Source: Berghia stephanieae
Lineage: Eukaryota > Mollusca > Gastropoda > Nudibranchia > Aeolidiidae
Reading direction: 5' to 3'
NCBI GenBank assembly: GCA_034508935.3
Contig: CM067446.1
Span: 56,952,634-57,016,633 of the forward strand
Length of the DNA stretch: 64,000 nt
Made by a program: the position numbers and the translations under genes. Positions 34,358-45,591 of the stretch are shown here, piece by piece (within the stretch, counting starts at the first letter, position 1; each line of letters starts with the position of its first letter). The notes under the pieces are model-generated. The model was given only the letters and a program-made list of their open reading frames with translations, had not been told where the DNA came from and did not search any database.

Positions 34358-34624
34358 GTAAGTTTTTGTCGCCAATGAGTTTGTAACCTCTGCAAAGTAT
34401 GAAAATATTACAGATATTAATTATTTAGGCCATATCAAATGAACTAGAAAGTTTCTTCATTATGTACATCATCAACTTTGTCAATTCTGGCACACGATAT
34501 AACTTTTTTAGCCAGGTACTCATTTTACACCTTGGTGTGGTGAGAAAATATGAGTAAAAAGCCTTTTATAAGGACTCAGCTTTGCACTGCTCACATTGTG
34601 ACTCGAGCCAGATACCTTCATTCC

Positions 34625-34888
34625 AGCACAGTTTCCTCGGGGCAAGCAAAAACGTTCGAGGAAACCGTACATTGCCATTGCATTTAATGGGGAGGAGGGG
34701 AAATGTGCCTCAGCGTTATGGTCTTTGCTTCATACCCAAAAGATAACTAGTTCGAATATCCACCGCGTTATGTGGCTTTCAGCAAGCCACCTCTCCGTAG
34801 CTCAGTTTGTGGTGCTGTGCTGCGGCTGACGTCTGGGTTATTCCAGTCTTCCCTTGGAATAAACCCTAAGACAAATTTCTGCTTGTGG
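34625..34888 (+). mobile_element. tRNA-derived SINE family 1, copy 1
   Basis: The core 34690-34888 has a decayed A-box region TGTGCCTCAGCGTTATGG, B-box-like AGTTCGAATATCC, and a body with CAGCAAGCCACCTCTCC, CTGCGGCTGACGTCTGGGTTA and CAGTCTTCCCTTGGAATA. It matches 38714-38892 (+) and 53986-54180 (-). The upstream CAGTTTCCTCG and GTTCGAGGAAACCGT words also occur beside the third copy. It lies in the intron before exon 3. Confidence 0.78.
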
Positions 34889-35059
34889 ATGAATAGATAG
34901 AACTTTATTATTATTTATGTTATTGATATGTTACATGGTGTTGGTGTTTGTGTGTTTATCTGTCATCTGTATTATTTGCGGCCGCAAATATCAGGGCAAT
35001 CCGCACATTTTGGCAAATTTCCCAAAATTGGCAAAAATTGGCAAATTAAAAAAAAACAT

Positions 35060-35560
35060 TTTTTTAAAGGGAAAACAAAATGCACTTAAGGAACTGGATT
35101 TTCTGTACACCGGCTCAAGTGTGAATATGGCTGAAGCTGAGGAGTTCTTCCCTCATTGCTTCACCACTAGAGAGAAGAAGAAGCCAGACAACAGTTTTCT
35201 GATGCTTAATAAGCATTATCAGGCAACATATGCCAAGCTTAAAAAGTACATGTCCGTTGAGGGGCAACCCGGCTTGGAATTTTTGAAGGATATTAGGATT
35301 TTCAGTCCAAAGAACATTCCTCTTTCTTATGTCTCGCAGTGTATCTGCATACTCTGCAATTCCTGGTTTTTGTCATCTTCCTCAGCATGAGTTGACTAGA
35401 TATATTGAGAAACTGGGGCCCAGTGCTGTTAGAGAGTCTAATACTGGAATCATTGATTTGACTCTTTTCTGGAAGTCTGTGGCTGATCATATTCCAGCTC
35501 TCGCTGCCTTCTCAACAAGCTCGTCAGCTGATGCTGAACTAAGTTTTTCTTTATATAATC
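35060..35560 (+). mobile_element. hAT-like transposase C-terminal fragment
   Basis: Two overlapping frames carry NMAEAEEFFPHCFTTREKKK, LEFLKDIRIFSPKN, then YSAIPGFCHLPQHELTRYIE, IDLTLFWKSVADHIPALAAF and SSSADAELSFSLYN. The last part is the hAT dimerisation signature (FWxxxxxxxPxLxxxA...SSADxExxFS). The frame changes once near 35330 and the terminal part is cut. It lies in an intron and ends about 45 bases before exon 3, so it is a relic rather than an exon. Confidence 0.65.
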
Positions 35561-35601
35561 TTGTCCCGTTCATTGCATATTTTATCTTCATATACTTTCA
35601 G

Positions 35602-35734
35602 GCAAGTTTTGAAGTACTTTGAAGATATCTTTGGGTTGAACTTTAAAGAGGTAGATGCTAACTTGCAAAGTCCTTTGCATATTGCTTGCGATCTTGGGCA
35701 TCTAGAAGTGTGTCGTTTTCTTTTAGCCAAAGAG
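35602..35734 (+). CDS. Ankyrin-DHHC palmitoyltransferase, ankyrin exon
   Basis: Acceptor TTTCAG ending at 35601, donor GTAAGA from 35735. The first base completes Val of the exon ending at 34357. It encodes QVLKYFEDIFGLNFKEVDAN and LQSPLHIACDLGHLEVCRFL, then LAKE. This is one ankyrin repeat (SPLHIACDLGHLEVCRFLL) and it ends in phase 0. Confidence 0.92.
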
Positions 35735-36327
35735 GTAAGAGTTTCATAATGAAATCTTAGGAAAATTTAAGTTCTTTACAATAGGAGCTGATAAAAATTA
35801 TTTATAAAAAGTTTACAAATCTAACAATAAAGAAAACAAACTTGAGCATGTGTGCCACAATGTTGACAAACTAAATGCACTAAGTGTGCTTTTTTTTTTC
35901 AAATAAAGACAATAATAAATTTCCTGTTTTTCACCCCATTTGATTCTCGTCGTCATAAAGAAAAATGGAATATTTGCTTTCTTCTCATTTAAACCTCTCA
36001 TCTCAAAGGCATTACGTAGTCAGGTCAGACATTTCTCCCATCAAAAATCTTGCTGTCTTTTTCTCATAAGAAATATGGTTTTGGTTAATGCTTATAATCA
36101 TGACATTATCGTTTGGTTGGATTGTCAACCCATGACAGAATTATTGCTTGCTAAATATGGATTGAATTAAAATTCAGATTTAGTAAGAAACAAAATGTTG
36201 AAGCAAAGTTTCCAATCAACATCTTTTGTCATATTTATAGAATATGTTTTTCTCTTTCTTTTTAGCAATAAGTTAAACAAAATTTATAATACACAGTTTT
36301 TTTTTTTTTGTTGTTTTTTTTCAAAAG

Positions 36328-36509
36328 GAGAGATGTAATTTGCAACAGGCAGATGGAAATGGCAATCTTCCCATCCATTTGACTGCTAAAGGGGGATATG
36401 CTCATCTGACATGGCTCTTGCTGTCTGCTTCTGGAGTCTCAGCAGGCAAAATCCGCAACAAATTTGGGTTCATAGCTCTTGACCTGTCTATGCAGAACGA
36501 TAAAAGAGG
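36328..36509 (+). CDS. Ankyrin-DHHC palmitoyltransferase, ankyrin exon
   Basis: Acceptor CAAAAG ending at 36327 after a T-rich tract, donor GTAAGA from 36510. Phase 0 in and phase 2 out. It encodes ERCNLQQADGNGNLPIHLTA, KGGYAHLTWLLLSASGVSAG and KIRNKFGFIALDLSMQNDKR, an ankyrin repeat and the start of another (FGFIALDLSMQ). Confidence 0.92.
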
Positions 36510-38409
36510 GTAAGAAATTGATTGGGATGTCAAGAATTGTAATTCAATAAAATAACTAAAAATTTTTATTTATCTAGAGGGCATTTCTATGGTCACATCA
36601 TGCTAAATGTATCACAATGTTTTATTCACTTTCAATGTTATCCATACAGAACCAAATTTCTATTTCAAACTGTTCAAGTTGCCAGTTTGCCATTCTTTTT
36701 GTACCCATACTCTTATGATATCTATTACTGACAAAATCTAGGCACATATTCCCATTGTGGTCAATTGGTATGTAACATGTGGAAAGTGCCTTTCTCGTGG
36801 ATGCTGTGACAGGTAGGGTAAGAGCTCTGTGATTAATATTACCTAACCAATCATTGACCAAAATCATTATTGCTAGACTCTATTATAAGATGAGACACTT
36901 TACCGCTGAACCACCATTACTTCAAACTATTTAGAGGACGTCTGTTGACCCAGGAATTTTGTTAAAATCATGATAATGGATTTCTACAATGTTGATAGAG
37001 ATTTTTTTGGAAGAATATTATAGTAGGCAAATGATAAGGGATAGAGGCTTGAGGAAAGAATTTAAAAGTGAAGCTTGTTGTACATCTAGAAAGCGAGTCA
37101 TGATTTGTATATGGCATATTTGAAATTCATGCATACGTTTATTTCCCCAAATCATTCAAACATTAGAATTATCCCAAAAATTATGATGATTTCAAAGAAT
37201 TTAATGGGCTTTGTAAACAAATTATAAATGATGTCAAGATATATTCATTTGATTAACATGCAAATCCTTGCAGACTGAATTTTGAAAGATTTTCTATGTT
37301 TCAACTATGTCATTAAAGATAATTAAACAGATTTCTTCTCATAGATGAGACCGTGTTCAGTGATAAAGGCTTGAGAGACTAATTTTCAATAGGAAATATT
37401 ACAAAAATGAATCTGCATGGACTTAATAATACCAATGATTAAAGTGGAAACTTTTCCATAGACCAGGAGAATGAAATCGTGCTTATTGACATCCCATACA
37501 GGTTATATTTTAAAACTTTAAATACACATTTTGTCAAGTGTTGTTGTTGTTGTGACATTATAATGTAAAGTGCAATAGCTAAAAGCCTGGGTCAGATATC
37601 GATATTGTATTAGACAATGTCATTTTTGTTTTAAAATCTGTAGAATAATAGAAGTTGGGGTAATTTAAAAAAAAATTTTTTTTTGGCTCATCTGCACATT
37701 TTTATCTACTCAACCCTAAAGTAAAAAATCTCAGTATGCACACACCTCCGTTCACTACTATCACCAATAGTATCTGTGTGAACTTGTCCACAGAAATAAT
37801 GTGCTATTCTAAATAGAAATAATATAGTTCTAAAGAAATATCAGCCTTTTTTCGATATAAACTGACTATGCTTTCTGTGTTTGGTCCAAACCGTGTTTAA
37901 ACAATATTTAATTTTTTTCTGTGATTAATAATATGCACATTATTAAAGCTTCTGTTTGTAAGATTTACATTATAGTGGTAGTTGGAAAAAATTAAGTACA
38001 TGTTAATAATTTTGTAGGGTGAGAAACTGAGTATGTTTTTTTGCAATTTTGTAAAAGTATCAAAAATATCTAGAACAGACAACGATAGAGAACTAGGGTT
38101 TAGTGAGTTAAACTCCAGTATATGGTAAGTATTATAGCACAATACAAGCTCGTAAATTTAGATTGAGTGATGAATTATTCTGGATCTCTCTTCTTTATAA
38201 GCTTACTTAATCTTATTATTTACTTTTAAAAAATGTTCTTGACTTTGTCTTTTGTAGAAAATACCAGACATGAAGTATGTTCATTCTCCAATCATCAATC
38301 TGTTGCTGGCATGAATCACAGTCGATTTATTGGCCATTGTCTATTGATGTTGTATCATTTGCTATGTATAATACTGATGCGTTCTTTTTTATCTCTTTTA
38401 TTTTTCCAG
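36510..38409 (+). other. Intron of the palmitoyltransferase, nothing recognised
   Basis: AT-rich and without a clear repeat. An 81-codon minus-strand ORF at 36622-36867 has no family signature. Confidence 0.5.
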
Positions 38410-38646
38410 TCACAAGAATACAGCATTATTCCTTCAGCATTACCATTCTAAACCCGATAACACAAAAGTAACAGGGCCAATTTACACATGGTACTTCCTC
38501 CTCCTCTATCCATTTGTCCTCTTCACCATCCTTATTGTCATCACTCGATTTATCAAATCCCATCAATACATTGCATTCCTGATTGCTGGAGTACAGGTCT
38601 TGGTTCAAGTGAAAGGCCTATCTGCTCGAATGCCTGATATCTCAAG
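38410..38646 (+). CDS. Ankyrin-DHHC palmitoyltransferase, membrane spans 1-2
   Basis: Acceptor TTCCAG ending at 38409, donor GTGAGT from 38647. The first base completes the Gly codon of the exon before. HKNTALFLQHYHSKP ends the last ankyrin helix. Then IYTWYFLLLYPFVLFTILIV and YIAFLIAGVQVLVQV are two hydrophobic segments. It ends with two bases of Arg, in phase with 42190. The ankyrin-to-membrane order is that of Akr1/HIP14. Confidence 0.92.
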
Positions 38647-38713
38647 GTGAGTTGGATTTTTTTTTTTTTAAAGGTCCTAATAATGTTTTTTCATTTTTTA
38701 TGGTTATGTTAAG

Positions 38714-38892
38714 TAGGGGCAGCATCTCTCAGCGGTACTGTCTGAGGTACCAAGTTTGATCACCCGCCGCTGCGCTGTGTGGCCTTGAGCAAGTCACCTC
38801 GCCCTAGCTCATTTTGCAGCACTGTACTGCGGCTGATGCCTGGATTATCCCAGTCTTCCCTTGGAATAGACCCTAGAGAAACATTTCCAAAC
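38714..38892 (+). mobile_element. tRNA-derived SINE family 1, copy 2
   Basis: GCAGCATCTCTCAGCGGTAC head, GTTTGATCACCC B box, then CTGTGTGGCCTTGAGCAAGT, CTGTACTGCGGCTGATGCC and CAGTCTTCCCTTGGAATAGA. Same layout as 34690-34888. Confidence 0.8.
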
Positions 38893-39084
38893 CACTAGTT
38901 TTACAAGTTAAAGAGCACCTCCTGAAGTCCCACATAACTAAATCAAACCACCTTGTTTATTGAGAAATTTCAACCTCTTAGATGGTAAACTTTCATTTTT
39001 CAAATGAATTATTCATTTTGAAAATATAAAAACAATGCTCTAAAGTTTTGATTTTAGAAAACATCAAACAATGTATATCCCTGT

Positions 39085-39610
39085 AACCATAAAAATGAAA
39101 TTATTGAACAAGTTATTAACTACAAATACTTAGACGGTGTTGATGATCAATTAAAATGGACTGACTGTATCAGCATGGTTAGAATCAAAATTATATAACA
39201 ACTTGAAATTTTTATATAAATTTAGTCCTTTTTGGTGTTACCCCCATTTTGTACACTCTTTTTTACAAGTCATTGATTGAAATCATTTTAACTTTATGTC
39301 CTTCAGACTAGGGTGGTAACATCTGACAAGATTGCATCAGTAAGGATAATTAATAAAGCACCTTAATCGACCACAAACTTAAACAAGTTTGATGCTTTAT
39401 TTGAAATTTTTTGTCTCCGTCTTATCATTAAAATCTTTTAGCTTACATCACATCTATTGCCTAGTCACATACAATGCTTAGAGTCTTGTTATGTGAAGCC
39501 ACAAAGAGCGAGAGCTATCAACATTTTCCTCCTCCCCCCTCCCCCCTCTCCTCCCTGACAGGAACAAGGCTATATAATAGCAAGACTTGAATGCTATTTT
39601 ACTGTGCATA
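39085..39610 (+). mobile_element. LINE remnant, RT C-terminal region
   Basis: EQVINYKYLDGVDDQLKWTD (the KYLGxxxDxxLxW motif) is followed in other frames by LQTRVVTSDKIASVRIINKA and VKPQRARAIN. It is heavily decayed. The tail TTCAATAAAGTTCATTTATC at 41608-41627 may be its 3' end. Confidence 0.55.
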
Positions 39611-40194
39611 TTACAATGATATATTCATTCAATTTATAGTCTTTTAATCTTTATATTTTCTGCCAACAATGTAGTTAGTAAAATGTAAAAATCTTTTTAT
39701 TTTTATAGATCTATTCCTTTTCTACAGTTTGTAATACAATCTTCTGAACAATGCCTACTCTGATATTTATTTCCATACTTTTAACATATCTATAAAGATT
39801 TTGTTCCAAAAGAAACTATACCTTTTTATTTTGTGATCATGGTACAATATATCTTTTAAAAGCTAAGCACTTTAATTTTTATTTGATGCGTGTTTCATCA
39901 ATATAATTAGAATGTAACAAGAGATTTTCTCAATCAAAACCGAATGACAAAAAAAAACCAACAAAATTTGAGGATTCATTAAATTATATGTTCAACAATT
40001 TATTTACTATACGTGTGAAAGCAATAACTTGGTATTACAAATAACATGAACATCTTTATGAGCAAGTAATAAACCATGTAAAATGATGTCATATATGAAC
40101 ATACAGACACACAAACTTACATACACTTACACACAATTCCTTAACACTATTGCTATTAACTAGCAGGTGCTACGTAGAACATATGACATGAGGG

Positions 40195-40965
40195 AGGGGA
40201 GGGCATGCTAATGTTGCAATGTCATGGTTCTGAAGAAATTGTTTGGTTACATTGGCTCAGTGCGGTGGTGCACTGTCATGCATCAACAATGTACACGCCT
40301 TGTTACCAGCAGGAAATAGCAAAACAACCTGTTTGTCTAATACTTGATCTATTGATCAAGCTATTGTTGATTGTCACAAGAGGAGCTTTGTACTCGCAAT
40401 GAGTCCACCAAAAACAATCACCGTTCCATATCCCCGATTGATTACTGTCTGGACCTTGTGCTTTTAGTATCTTCCTCCCTATGCGTCTGTAGCATCTCAA
40501 CCTTCTGTCTGCTGGTCCAGTGGCTTTATCTGTAAACAACATGTTTGCCCACTGATTATAAGTCCATCAAACATGTTTCTGTGCTCATCAAAATCTTGTC
40601 ATATGCGCTTCTGTTAACAAAGGGCAAATGGAAGATTGATATAATTATAGCCTCGATTGGTTCAATCAACAAATTGCTGATTGTTTGCTAATGCTTGCTA
40701 ATGTCCATTTCCTTTGCAGTGTCTGATGTGCATTTAAAAGGATTTCTCTCGTGCATCCAAATGGTTTTAAGATTTTCACTTTCAGAAGCCAGAGAAAGGC
40801 ATCTGGACTTTGGGATCTCTTTTAGCCTTTTTTAGCCTACCAGTTTCCTGATTTTTATTTCCAAGCTGGTGAACTGTAGCCTTTGTGACGTGGAATATTC
40901 TGCAGGCATTTGCTATTGTGAACCTGCCTTTCTTTGAGGCTTAATCTTGGCATCTTGATGGATTA
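40195..40965 (-). mobile_element. Tc1/mariner-like transposase remnant
   Basis: The minus strand reads KAGFTIANACRIFHVTKATV (HTH), then FTDKATGPADRRLRCYRRIG, DCFWWTHCEYKAPLVTINNS and a decayed HDSAPPH..ANVTKQFLQNHD segment, corresponding to the DDE catalytic region of Tc3-like elements. Frame changes and a stop in the catalytic segment show it is inactive. It lies in the large intron before the exon at 42190, probably inside LINE debris. Confidence 0.7.
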
Positions 40966-41559
40966 TTATTCAAAGGAACTGAGATCTAGATCTAAATTAG
41001 CAACCAAGTGATAAATATGAAGAGCATAATGCAGTGGAATCTAATTACTAATTTTTTAGCAGCACTAAAAGCAGCGACTAGTTTTTTATATAAAAGAAAA
41101 TTCTTTAATTTTATTTTTTATTTATATATATCAAAGCAGAATTTTTGCAAAAGCAGATTTTTTCCTAGATCAGTGTTCAATAGCTCTCATTATTATTGTA
41201 TATAATATAAAGAAATAATATTGGTACCAAAACAGCATAATTTTTGGGGATTTGAATGGTGTGGTTTACATAAAAACATTATAAAATGCTTTTAAATAAG
41301 AATATAAAAGGTATATTTTCTTCTGGATCTATCATCATATGTAGTAAATCTGTTTATTCTTATTATGTATCTATTTTGTAAATAATATAGTTATAATATC
41401 AAAAAACCTTTCGCAGTCGTAACCTTTATTTTTCCACGGCACAACATCAGCATTGTGATTTATTTATTTTTAGTCTATATATTTCTTGCATTTACCTTTA
41501 TTTGTAATGGATTTTAATGGCATGATATTTAATTTTTGTTATCTATATACTTCAAAACT

Positions 41560-41640
41560 TCGCCATTGTGGTTCCATGTTTATTGTACGAATTTTACAGA
41601 TAGGTTCAATAAAGTTCATTTATCTTATTTTATTTGCTAG
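41560..41640 (+). mobile_element. LINE 3' end fragment
   Basis: GGTTCAATAAAGTTCATTTA followed by TCTTATTTTATTT resembles the end of the LINE at 47490-47522 (GATCAATAAAGTATATCTTA, TCTTATCTC). Confidence 0.5.
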
Positions 41641-42189
41641 TTTGATCATTTACTGGACCAAATAATGACATTGGCAAAAAGTGGCATCAACTGTAGGAAT
41701 AGTTTCTTTTTCTTGTCTATTATGGATACTGCGTTCTCTGTTAAAATTTTAAGATCTATTTCCAGTTTAAACTCCACCTGTAAAGGATTGTAAGAAATGT
41801 CATGACTGTTGACCTCATTTAAATTAATGGAGTTTCCAATGGCTGAATTTGTAGAGCGCCCAATTCACAAGCAGGCAGACTAGTTTCTGGTCTTGGTGGT
41901 CCACTCAGCAGTGATTTAGTACTTGGGTAATTTAGATCTGACAGAAAGTATTTTGTAATAGATTATGTCCAATCCTAAGTTTAGCAGGCAAAATCTGGGG
42001 CTTTATGGCTCAAATGGCCTTTCTTTGATATATTACAACAAACAATGATAATATTCACAATTGATTCACGAAACGTTTAACAAACAATGTTTAGGTTAAT
42101 TTTTGCATGTACCATAGTGTGTTTCTCTGTATGTGTGTATTTTGTGTGTTGCTTATGGGATAATTTGTTTACATTTTTTTCCCTTGCAG

Positions 42190-42272
42190 GTGGCCTAATC
42201 CTTTCTTCATCGGATTTTTTAGTGCTGGCATCTTTCACACCATCATTTGTTTTGTCTGCCTGATGTTCATCT
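42190..42272 (+). CDS. Ankyrin-DHHC palmitoyltransferase, membrane span 3
   Basis: Acceptor TTGCAG ending at 42189, donor GTATCC from 42273 (weaker). The first base completes Arg. It reads WPNPFFIGFFSAGIFHTIIC and FVCLMFI, one hydrophobic span, and ends in phase 1, which fits the next exon. Confidence 0.85.
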
Positions 42273-42869
42273 GTATCCTCTCTTTTTAGACATTTTGACA
42301 TTTGTTGAAATTTTGTTTACGAGCCTTGTTGAAAAATACATTTGAGAAATTTCAAGACTTCAACCTCTGGAGTCATAGTAATTAAAACCATTGAAGTGTA
42401 AGCGTTACCATCTTGATCCACTCTTGTTAATAGGGAGACACATTGCACAAATTCATGTGTTTGACTGGACATTCGCTGACCCTGTCCCATAGGTATTTGT
42501 ATTTCCTTTAATTGGTCAGTTATCCAATATGCAGTAGATTGCTGTTATCCCAAAATTAGTATTTGCATTTCAAATCAAGAATTTTGCAAAAGAAAAAGTC
42601 CCCATCACACATATTCAGGTCACAGAGATGTGAGTGATTTCATACCAGAGGCCTAATTATAAATTAATTATCAGCATATTATAATAATTTGCATGTTTTC
42701 CTGAATTAAAAATGGCCTCTATTCTTTTATCTTAAAGACTCATAATACAAACTTTTTTTTTCTATGAATATGTACGTTTTATATAAAAGAATTAAGATCA
42801 CTTGAATTTGGCCATTACTGATGGTGGTCATAGTCATATGTATAATGATATAATTTTTCCTTAACATAG

Positions 42870-42968
42870 ATCCAGATGTGTATGAAAATATAATTTTCTT
42901 GCTGTTGTCTCTCACAACAATTCCTCTCTTGCTGTTCTTCTTTTACAAGTTTATGGTACAAGACCCTG
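42870..42968 (+). CDS. Ankyrin-DHHC palmitoyltransferase, membrane span 4 and DPG motif
   Basis: Acceptor ACATAG ending at 42869, donor GTAAGT from 42969. Encodes (Y)PDVYENIIFLLLSLTTIP, LLFFFYKFMVQDPG. DPG directly after a membrane span is a conserved DHHC-family motif. It ends with one base of the Gly codon. The link to the next exon is not settled: the candidate at 43625-43660 is open in phase 0 only, so a small exon may be missing. Confidence 0.88.
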
Positions 42969-43147
42969 GTAAGTCATTCTACTGTTTTTAGCCATATTAT
43001 TGTTTTCTTTAATACATAAAGCTATACAGAAATTTTATTGACTGATTTCATTACCATCTATTATTCTTTAAAATGATTTGTAAGATTGTACGAACATTAT
43101 CGGATTTTTATTTTGAAATTACGGAAAGGTCATATATATATGTATTA

Positions 43148-43538
43148 CAGAGCTGCCAACCAACCGCAAAAAATGCGGAATTGTACGCATTTACAGCGAT
43201 TGTACGCTTGTACGCATTTCCCCCAAGATTGCATCCATTCATATTATTACTAGCTTATTGAGAAACTTTGGTGACCAAGTGGATATCCATATATTTTTTG
43301 ACCAATTATGATCTTCATGCTGGGAGGTAGAATTCTGAAAGGATTGGATTATAGTCTTGGGAACATCATTGTTGCTGCAATTGAGCTTGTGCGGTGTGAC
43401 TTTATGTAAGTATACCTTCCTCTTACTTTCACAATGGTTAGTTTCCGTCGATTTCAGGATTGTACCCATTTTTATGAAATCTCCCCCATTTTGAGGTCCC
43501 ATTGTACCCATTCTCATCAGAAGGGGTTGGCAGCTCTG
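43148..43538. mobile_element. MITE with CAGAGCTGCCAACC ends, copy 1
   Basis: Ends CAGAGCTGCCAACC and GGTTGGCAGCTCTG are perfect 14-bp inverted repeats. A direct repeat GTATTA lies exactly outside both ends (43142-43147, 43539-43544). It is 391 bp, non-coding. A relative lies at 49247-49685. Confidence 0.88.
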
Positions 43539-43624
43539 GTATTATGTATTTTGACCAATATCTACCAAAGTACCAAAGAAAATAAAAAATAACTAATATC
43601 ATGAATACGTAAAATAATCCACAG

Positions 43625-43660
43625 GAAGATGCACTGGGTCTGCCAGAGATCCACAGACAG
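43625..43660 (+). CDS. Tentative 12-codon exon of the palmitoyltransferase
   Basis: CACAG acceptor ending at 43624 and GTAAAT donor from 43661 bound EDALGLPEIHRQ, phase 0 to phase 0. It would join the next exon (QPKYVYCHVCD) in frame, but not the exon ending at 42968, which needs two bases. Confidence 0.4.
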
Positions 43661-43698
43661 GTAAATCATTAACTTTGGTGGATTTGTGTAGGATGCAG

Positions 43699-43731
43699 CA
43701 GCCCAAGTATGTCTACTGTCACGTTTGTGAT
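43699..43731 (+). CDS. Ankyrin-DHHC palmitoyltransferase, start of the zinc domain
   Basis: Reads QPKYVYCHVCD, giving the first CxxC of the Cys-rich DHHC domain, and ends in phase 0 at the GTAAGT donor from 43732. Three AG acceptors in a row (ending at 43691, 43698 and 43701) are possible; the last two keep phase 0. Confidence 0.8.
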
Positions 43732-44224
43732 GTAAGTGTTTATGATTGTTTGAAATCTGCTATAGTTTTTGCATTTCAACCATCTAAGGTGCTCTTTTCT
43801 AAAAAATTAAATCTACCAGTCTCTTGATTTTTGAAAAGAGTTGTCAATTTCTTTAATTGACACTTTTTCATATTTGGCTACAAGAACTGTATGACAGGTG
43901 AGATTTACATTGCAACACACATTCGTCGAACTTATTATTTAATACTGTACAAGTCTTTTCAAGGAAATTGAAAAACGACAGTGATTTAGTAACCACAAAT
44001 AACACTAAACCATTAAGTCATACTAATATGTCATTATAATTATAATACTTAGTGGGCGTTTTATTTAAGCATTTCTAAAAGTATATTCATAACTTATTTA
44101 TATTCACATTTGTATATAACTTTGCACAATTTTCAATTCAGAGCTTTTTTTACTTGTTTATATAATTTATTTTGGGATAGCAACCAGTCATTAATGTTTG
44201 ACCTCTTTTTTTTGTTCCCCACAT

Positions 44225-45591
44225 TTCATAACTGAAATTTCTATGCACCTTAATGTTGATAGAAAGTTGTTATTAAATAAAGCCATCCGAGAAAGGAAAC
44301 AGATATACAAAGAAAATATTGAGAGGAAACTGAAAGGAAATGACATGAAAAGTGTGTGGAACAATATCAAAATAGCCACAGGAATGAATGGAAATAAAAA
44401 CTCAAAATTAAAGCCAGAAAAGGGTGCAGAAAAAGAATATGCTGATAAGCTTAACAACTTCTATGTTCGATTCGATAAACACGATTTTGCAGACGAGATT
44501 ATCAACCTAACTGAGCAACTCAAACATCACAGAACAGAGGAACAAAGGGACATTACTCAAGCCAACGTCATTAAACTCTTTAAAAATATTTAAGTGGATA
44601 AAACAAGCGGACCTGATCAAGTTTCAAATTTATTGAAATCATGTTCAAATGAACTCTCCTATATTTTTACACACATTTTTAATCAGTTCCTAAGAAATTG
44701 GCACATTCCAAGAATTTGGAAAACTTCAAAAATAATTCCCATCCCAAAACATCAAAAAAACCAAAGAAATGAATGATTTTCGTCCTGTAGAGCTGACATC
44801 CATCCCTATGAAATGTCTAGAAAGGATTATCCAGCAAATATTTCTACAACAAAGTACACAACAACATCTAGACAAATAACAGTTTGCTTACAAATCAGGG
44901 CGTGGTGTGGACGACGCTATATTAGTGTTTTCTCATAACACCTACAAACACTAGAAACTCCAAAGGGGTATGTCAGAACCCTGTTCGTAGATTTTTCGAG
45001 TGCATTCAACATAATCCAGCCTCACCTACTAATTCCTTAACTACTGTCCATGGAGGTGAGTCCCTCGATTGCACTCTGAGTACTAGAATTCTTGACAGAC
45101 CAACCACAATTCGTTTCCCTCGTGGATGATGAGAACAACAAAGTTGAATCCTCTACCCTTATCACCAACACTGGAGCTCCTCAAGGAACAGTTCTTGCTC
45201 CAATGCTTTTCGTTATATACACAAAGGACTGCATAAGTGGAGTGGCACAAGTATTGTAAATATTTTAAAGTATGCCAACGATAACCCCATTCAGGCCTTG
45301 AAAACAACCGGAGATGATGTATTGAATTATTATAACGAAATTGAAAGATTTGTTGAATGGTGTGAGAATAATTATCTAGAACTTAATATAAAGAAAACTA
45401 AAGAAATGATATTTGATTTTAGGAAAGATGGTAACATCCATGAGGATATAATTATAAAAAACGAAAATGTAGATAGGGTAGAGGAGTATAAATACCTCGG
45501 TATAATTAATTGTCAATGAAAGATTAGACTGGACAACTCATTCATGCAATGTACAAGATTATTCATGATGAGGAGACTGTACTCCATAAAT
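44225..45591 (+). mobile_element. CR1/Rex-like LINE, part 1 (split by inverted-repeat element copy B)
   Basis: LLLNKAIRERKQIYKENIER, VWNNIKIATGMNGNK, KTSGPDQVSNLLKSCSNELS, RNWHIPRIWKTSKIIPIPKH, NDFRPVELTSIPMKCLERII, QFAYKSGRGVDDAILV, VEWCENNYLELNIKKTKEMI and EEYKYLGI follow in order, with several frame changes. It stops at RRLYSIN, where copy B is inserted. It lies in the intron before the last palmitoyltransferase exon. Confidence 0.85.

Noticed and set aside
36622-36867. 81-codon minus-strand ORF in an intron
   Set aside because: Composition looks protein-like, but no motif or neighbouring matching segment could be found.
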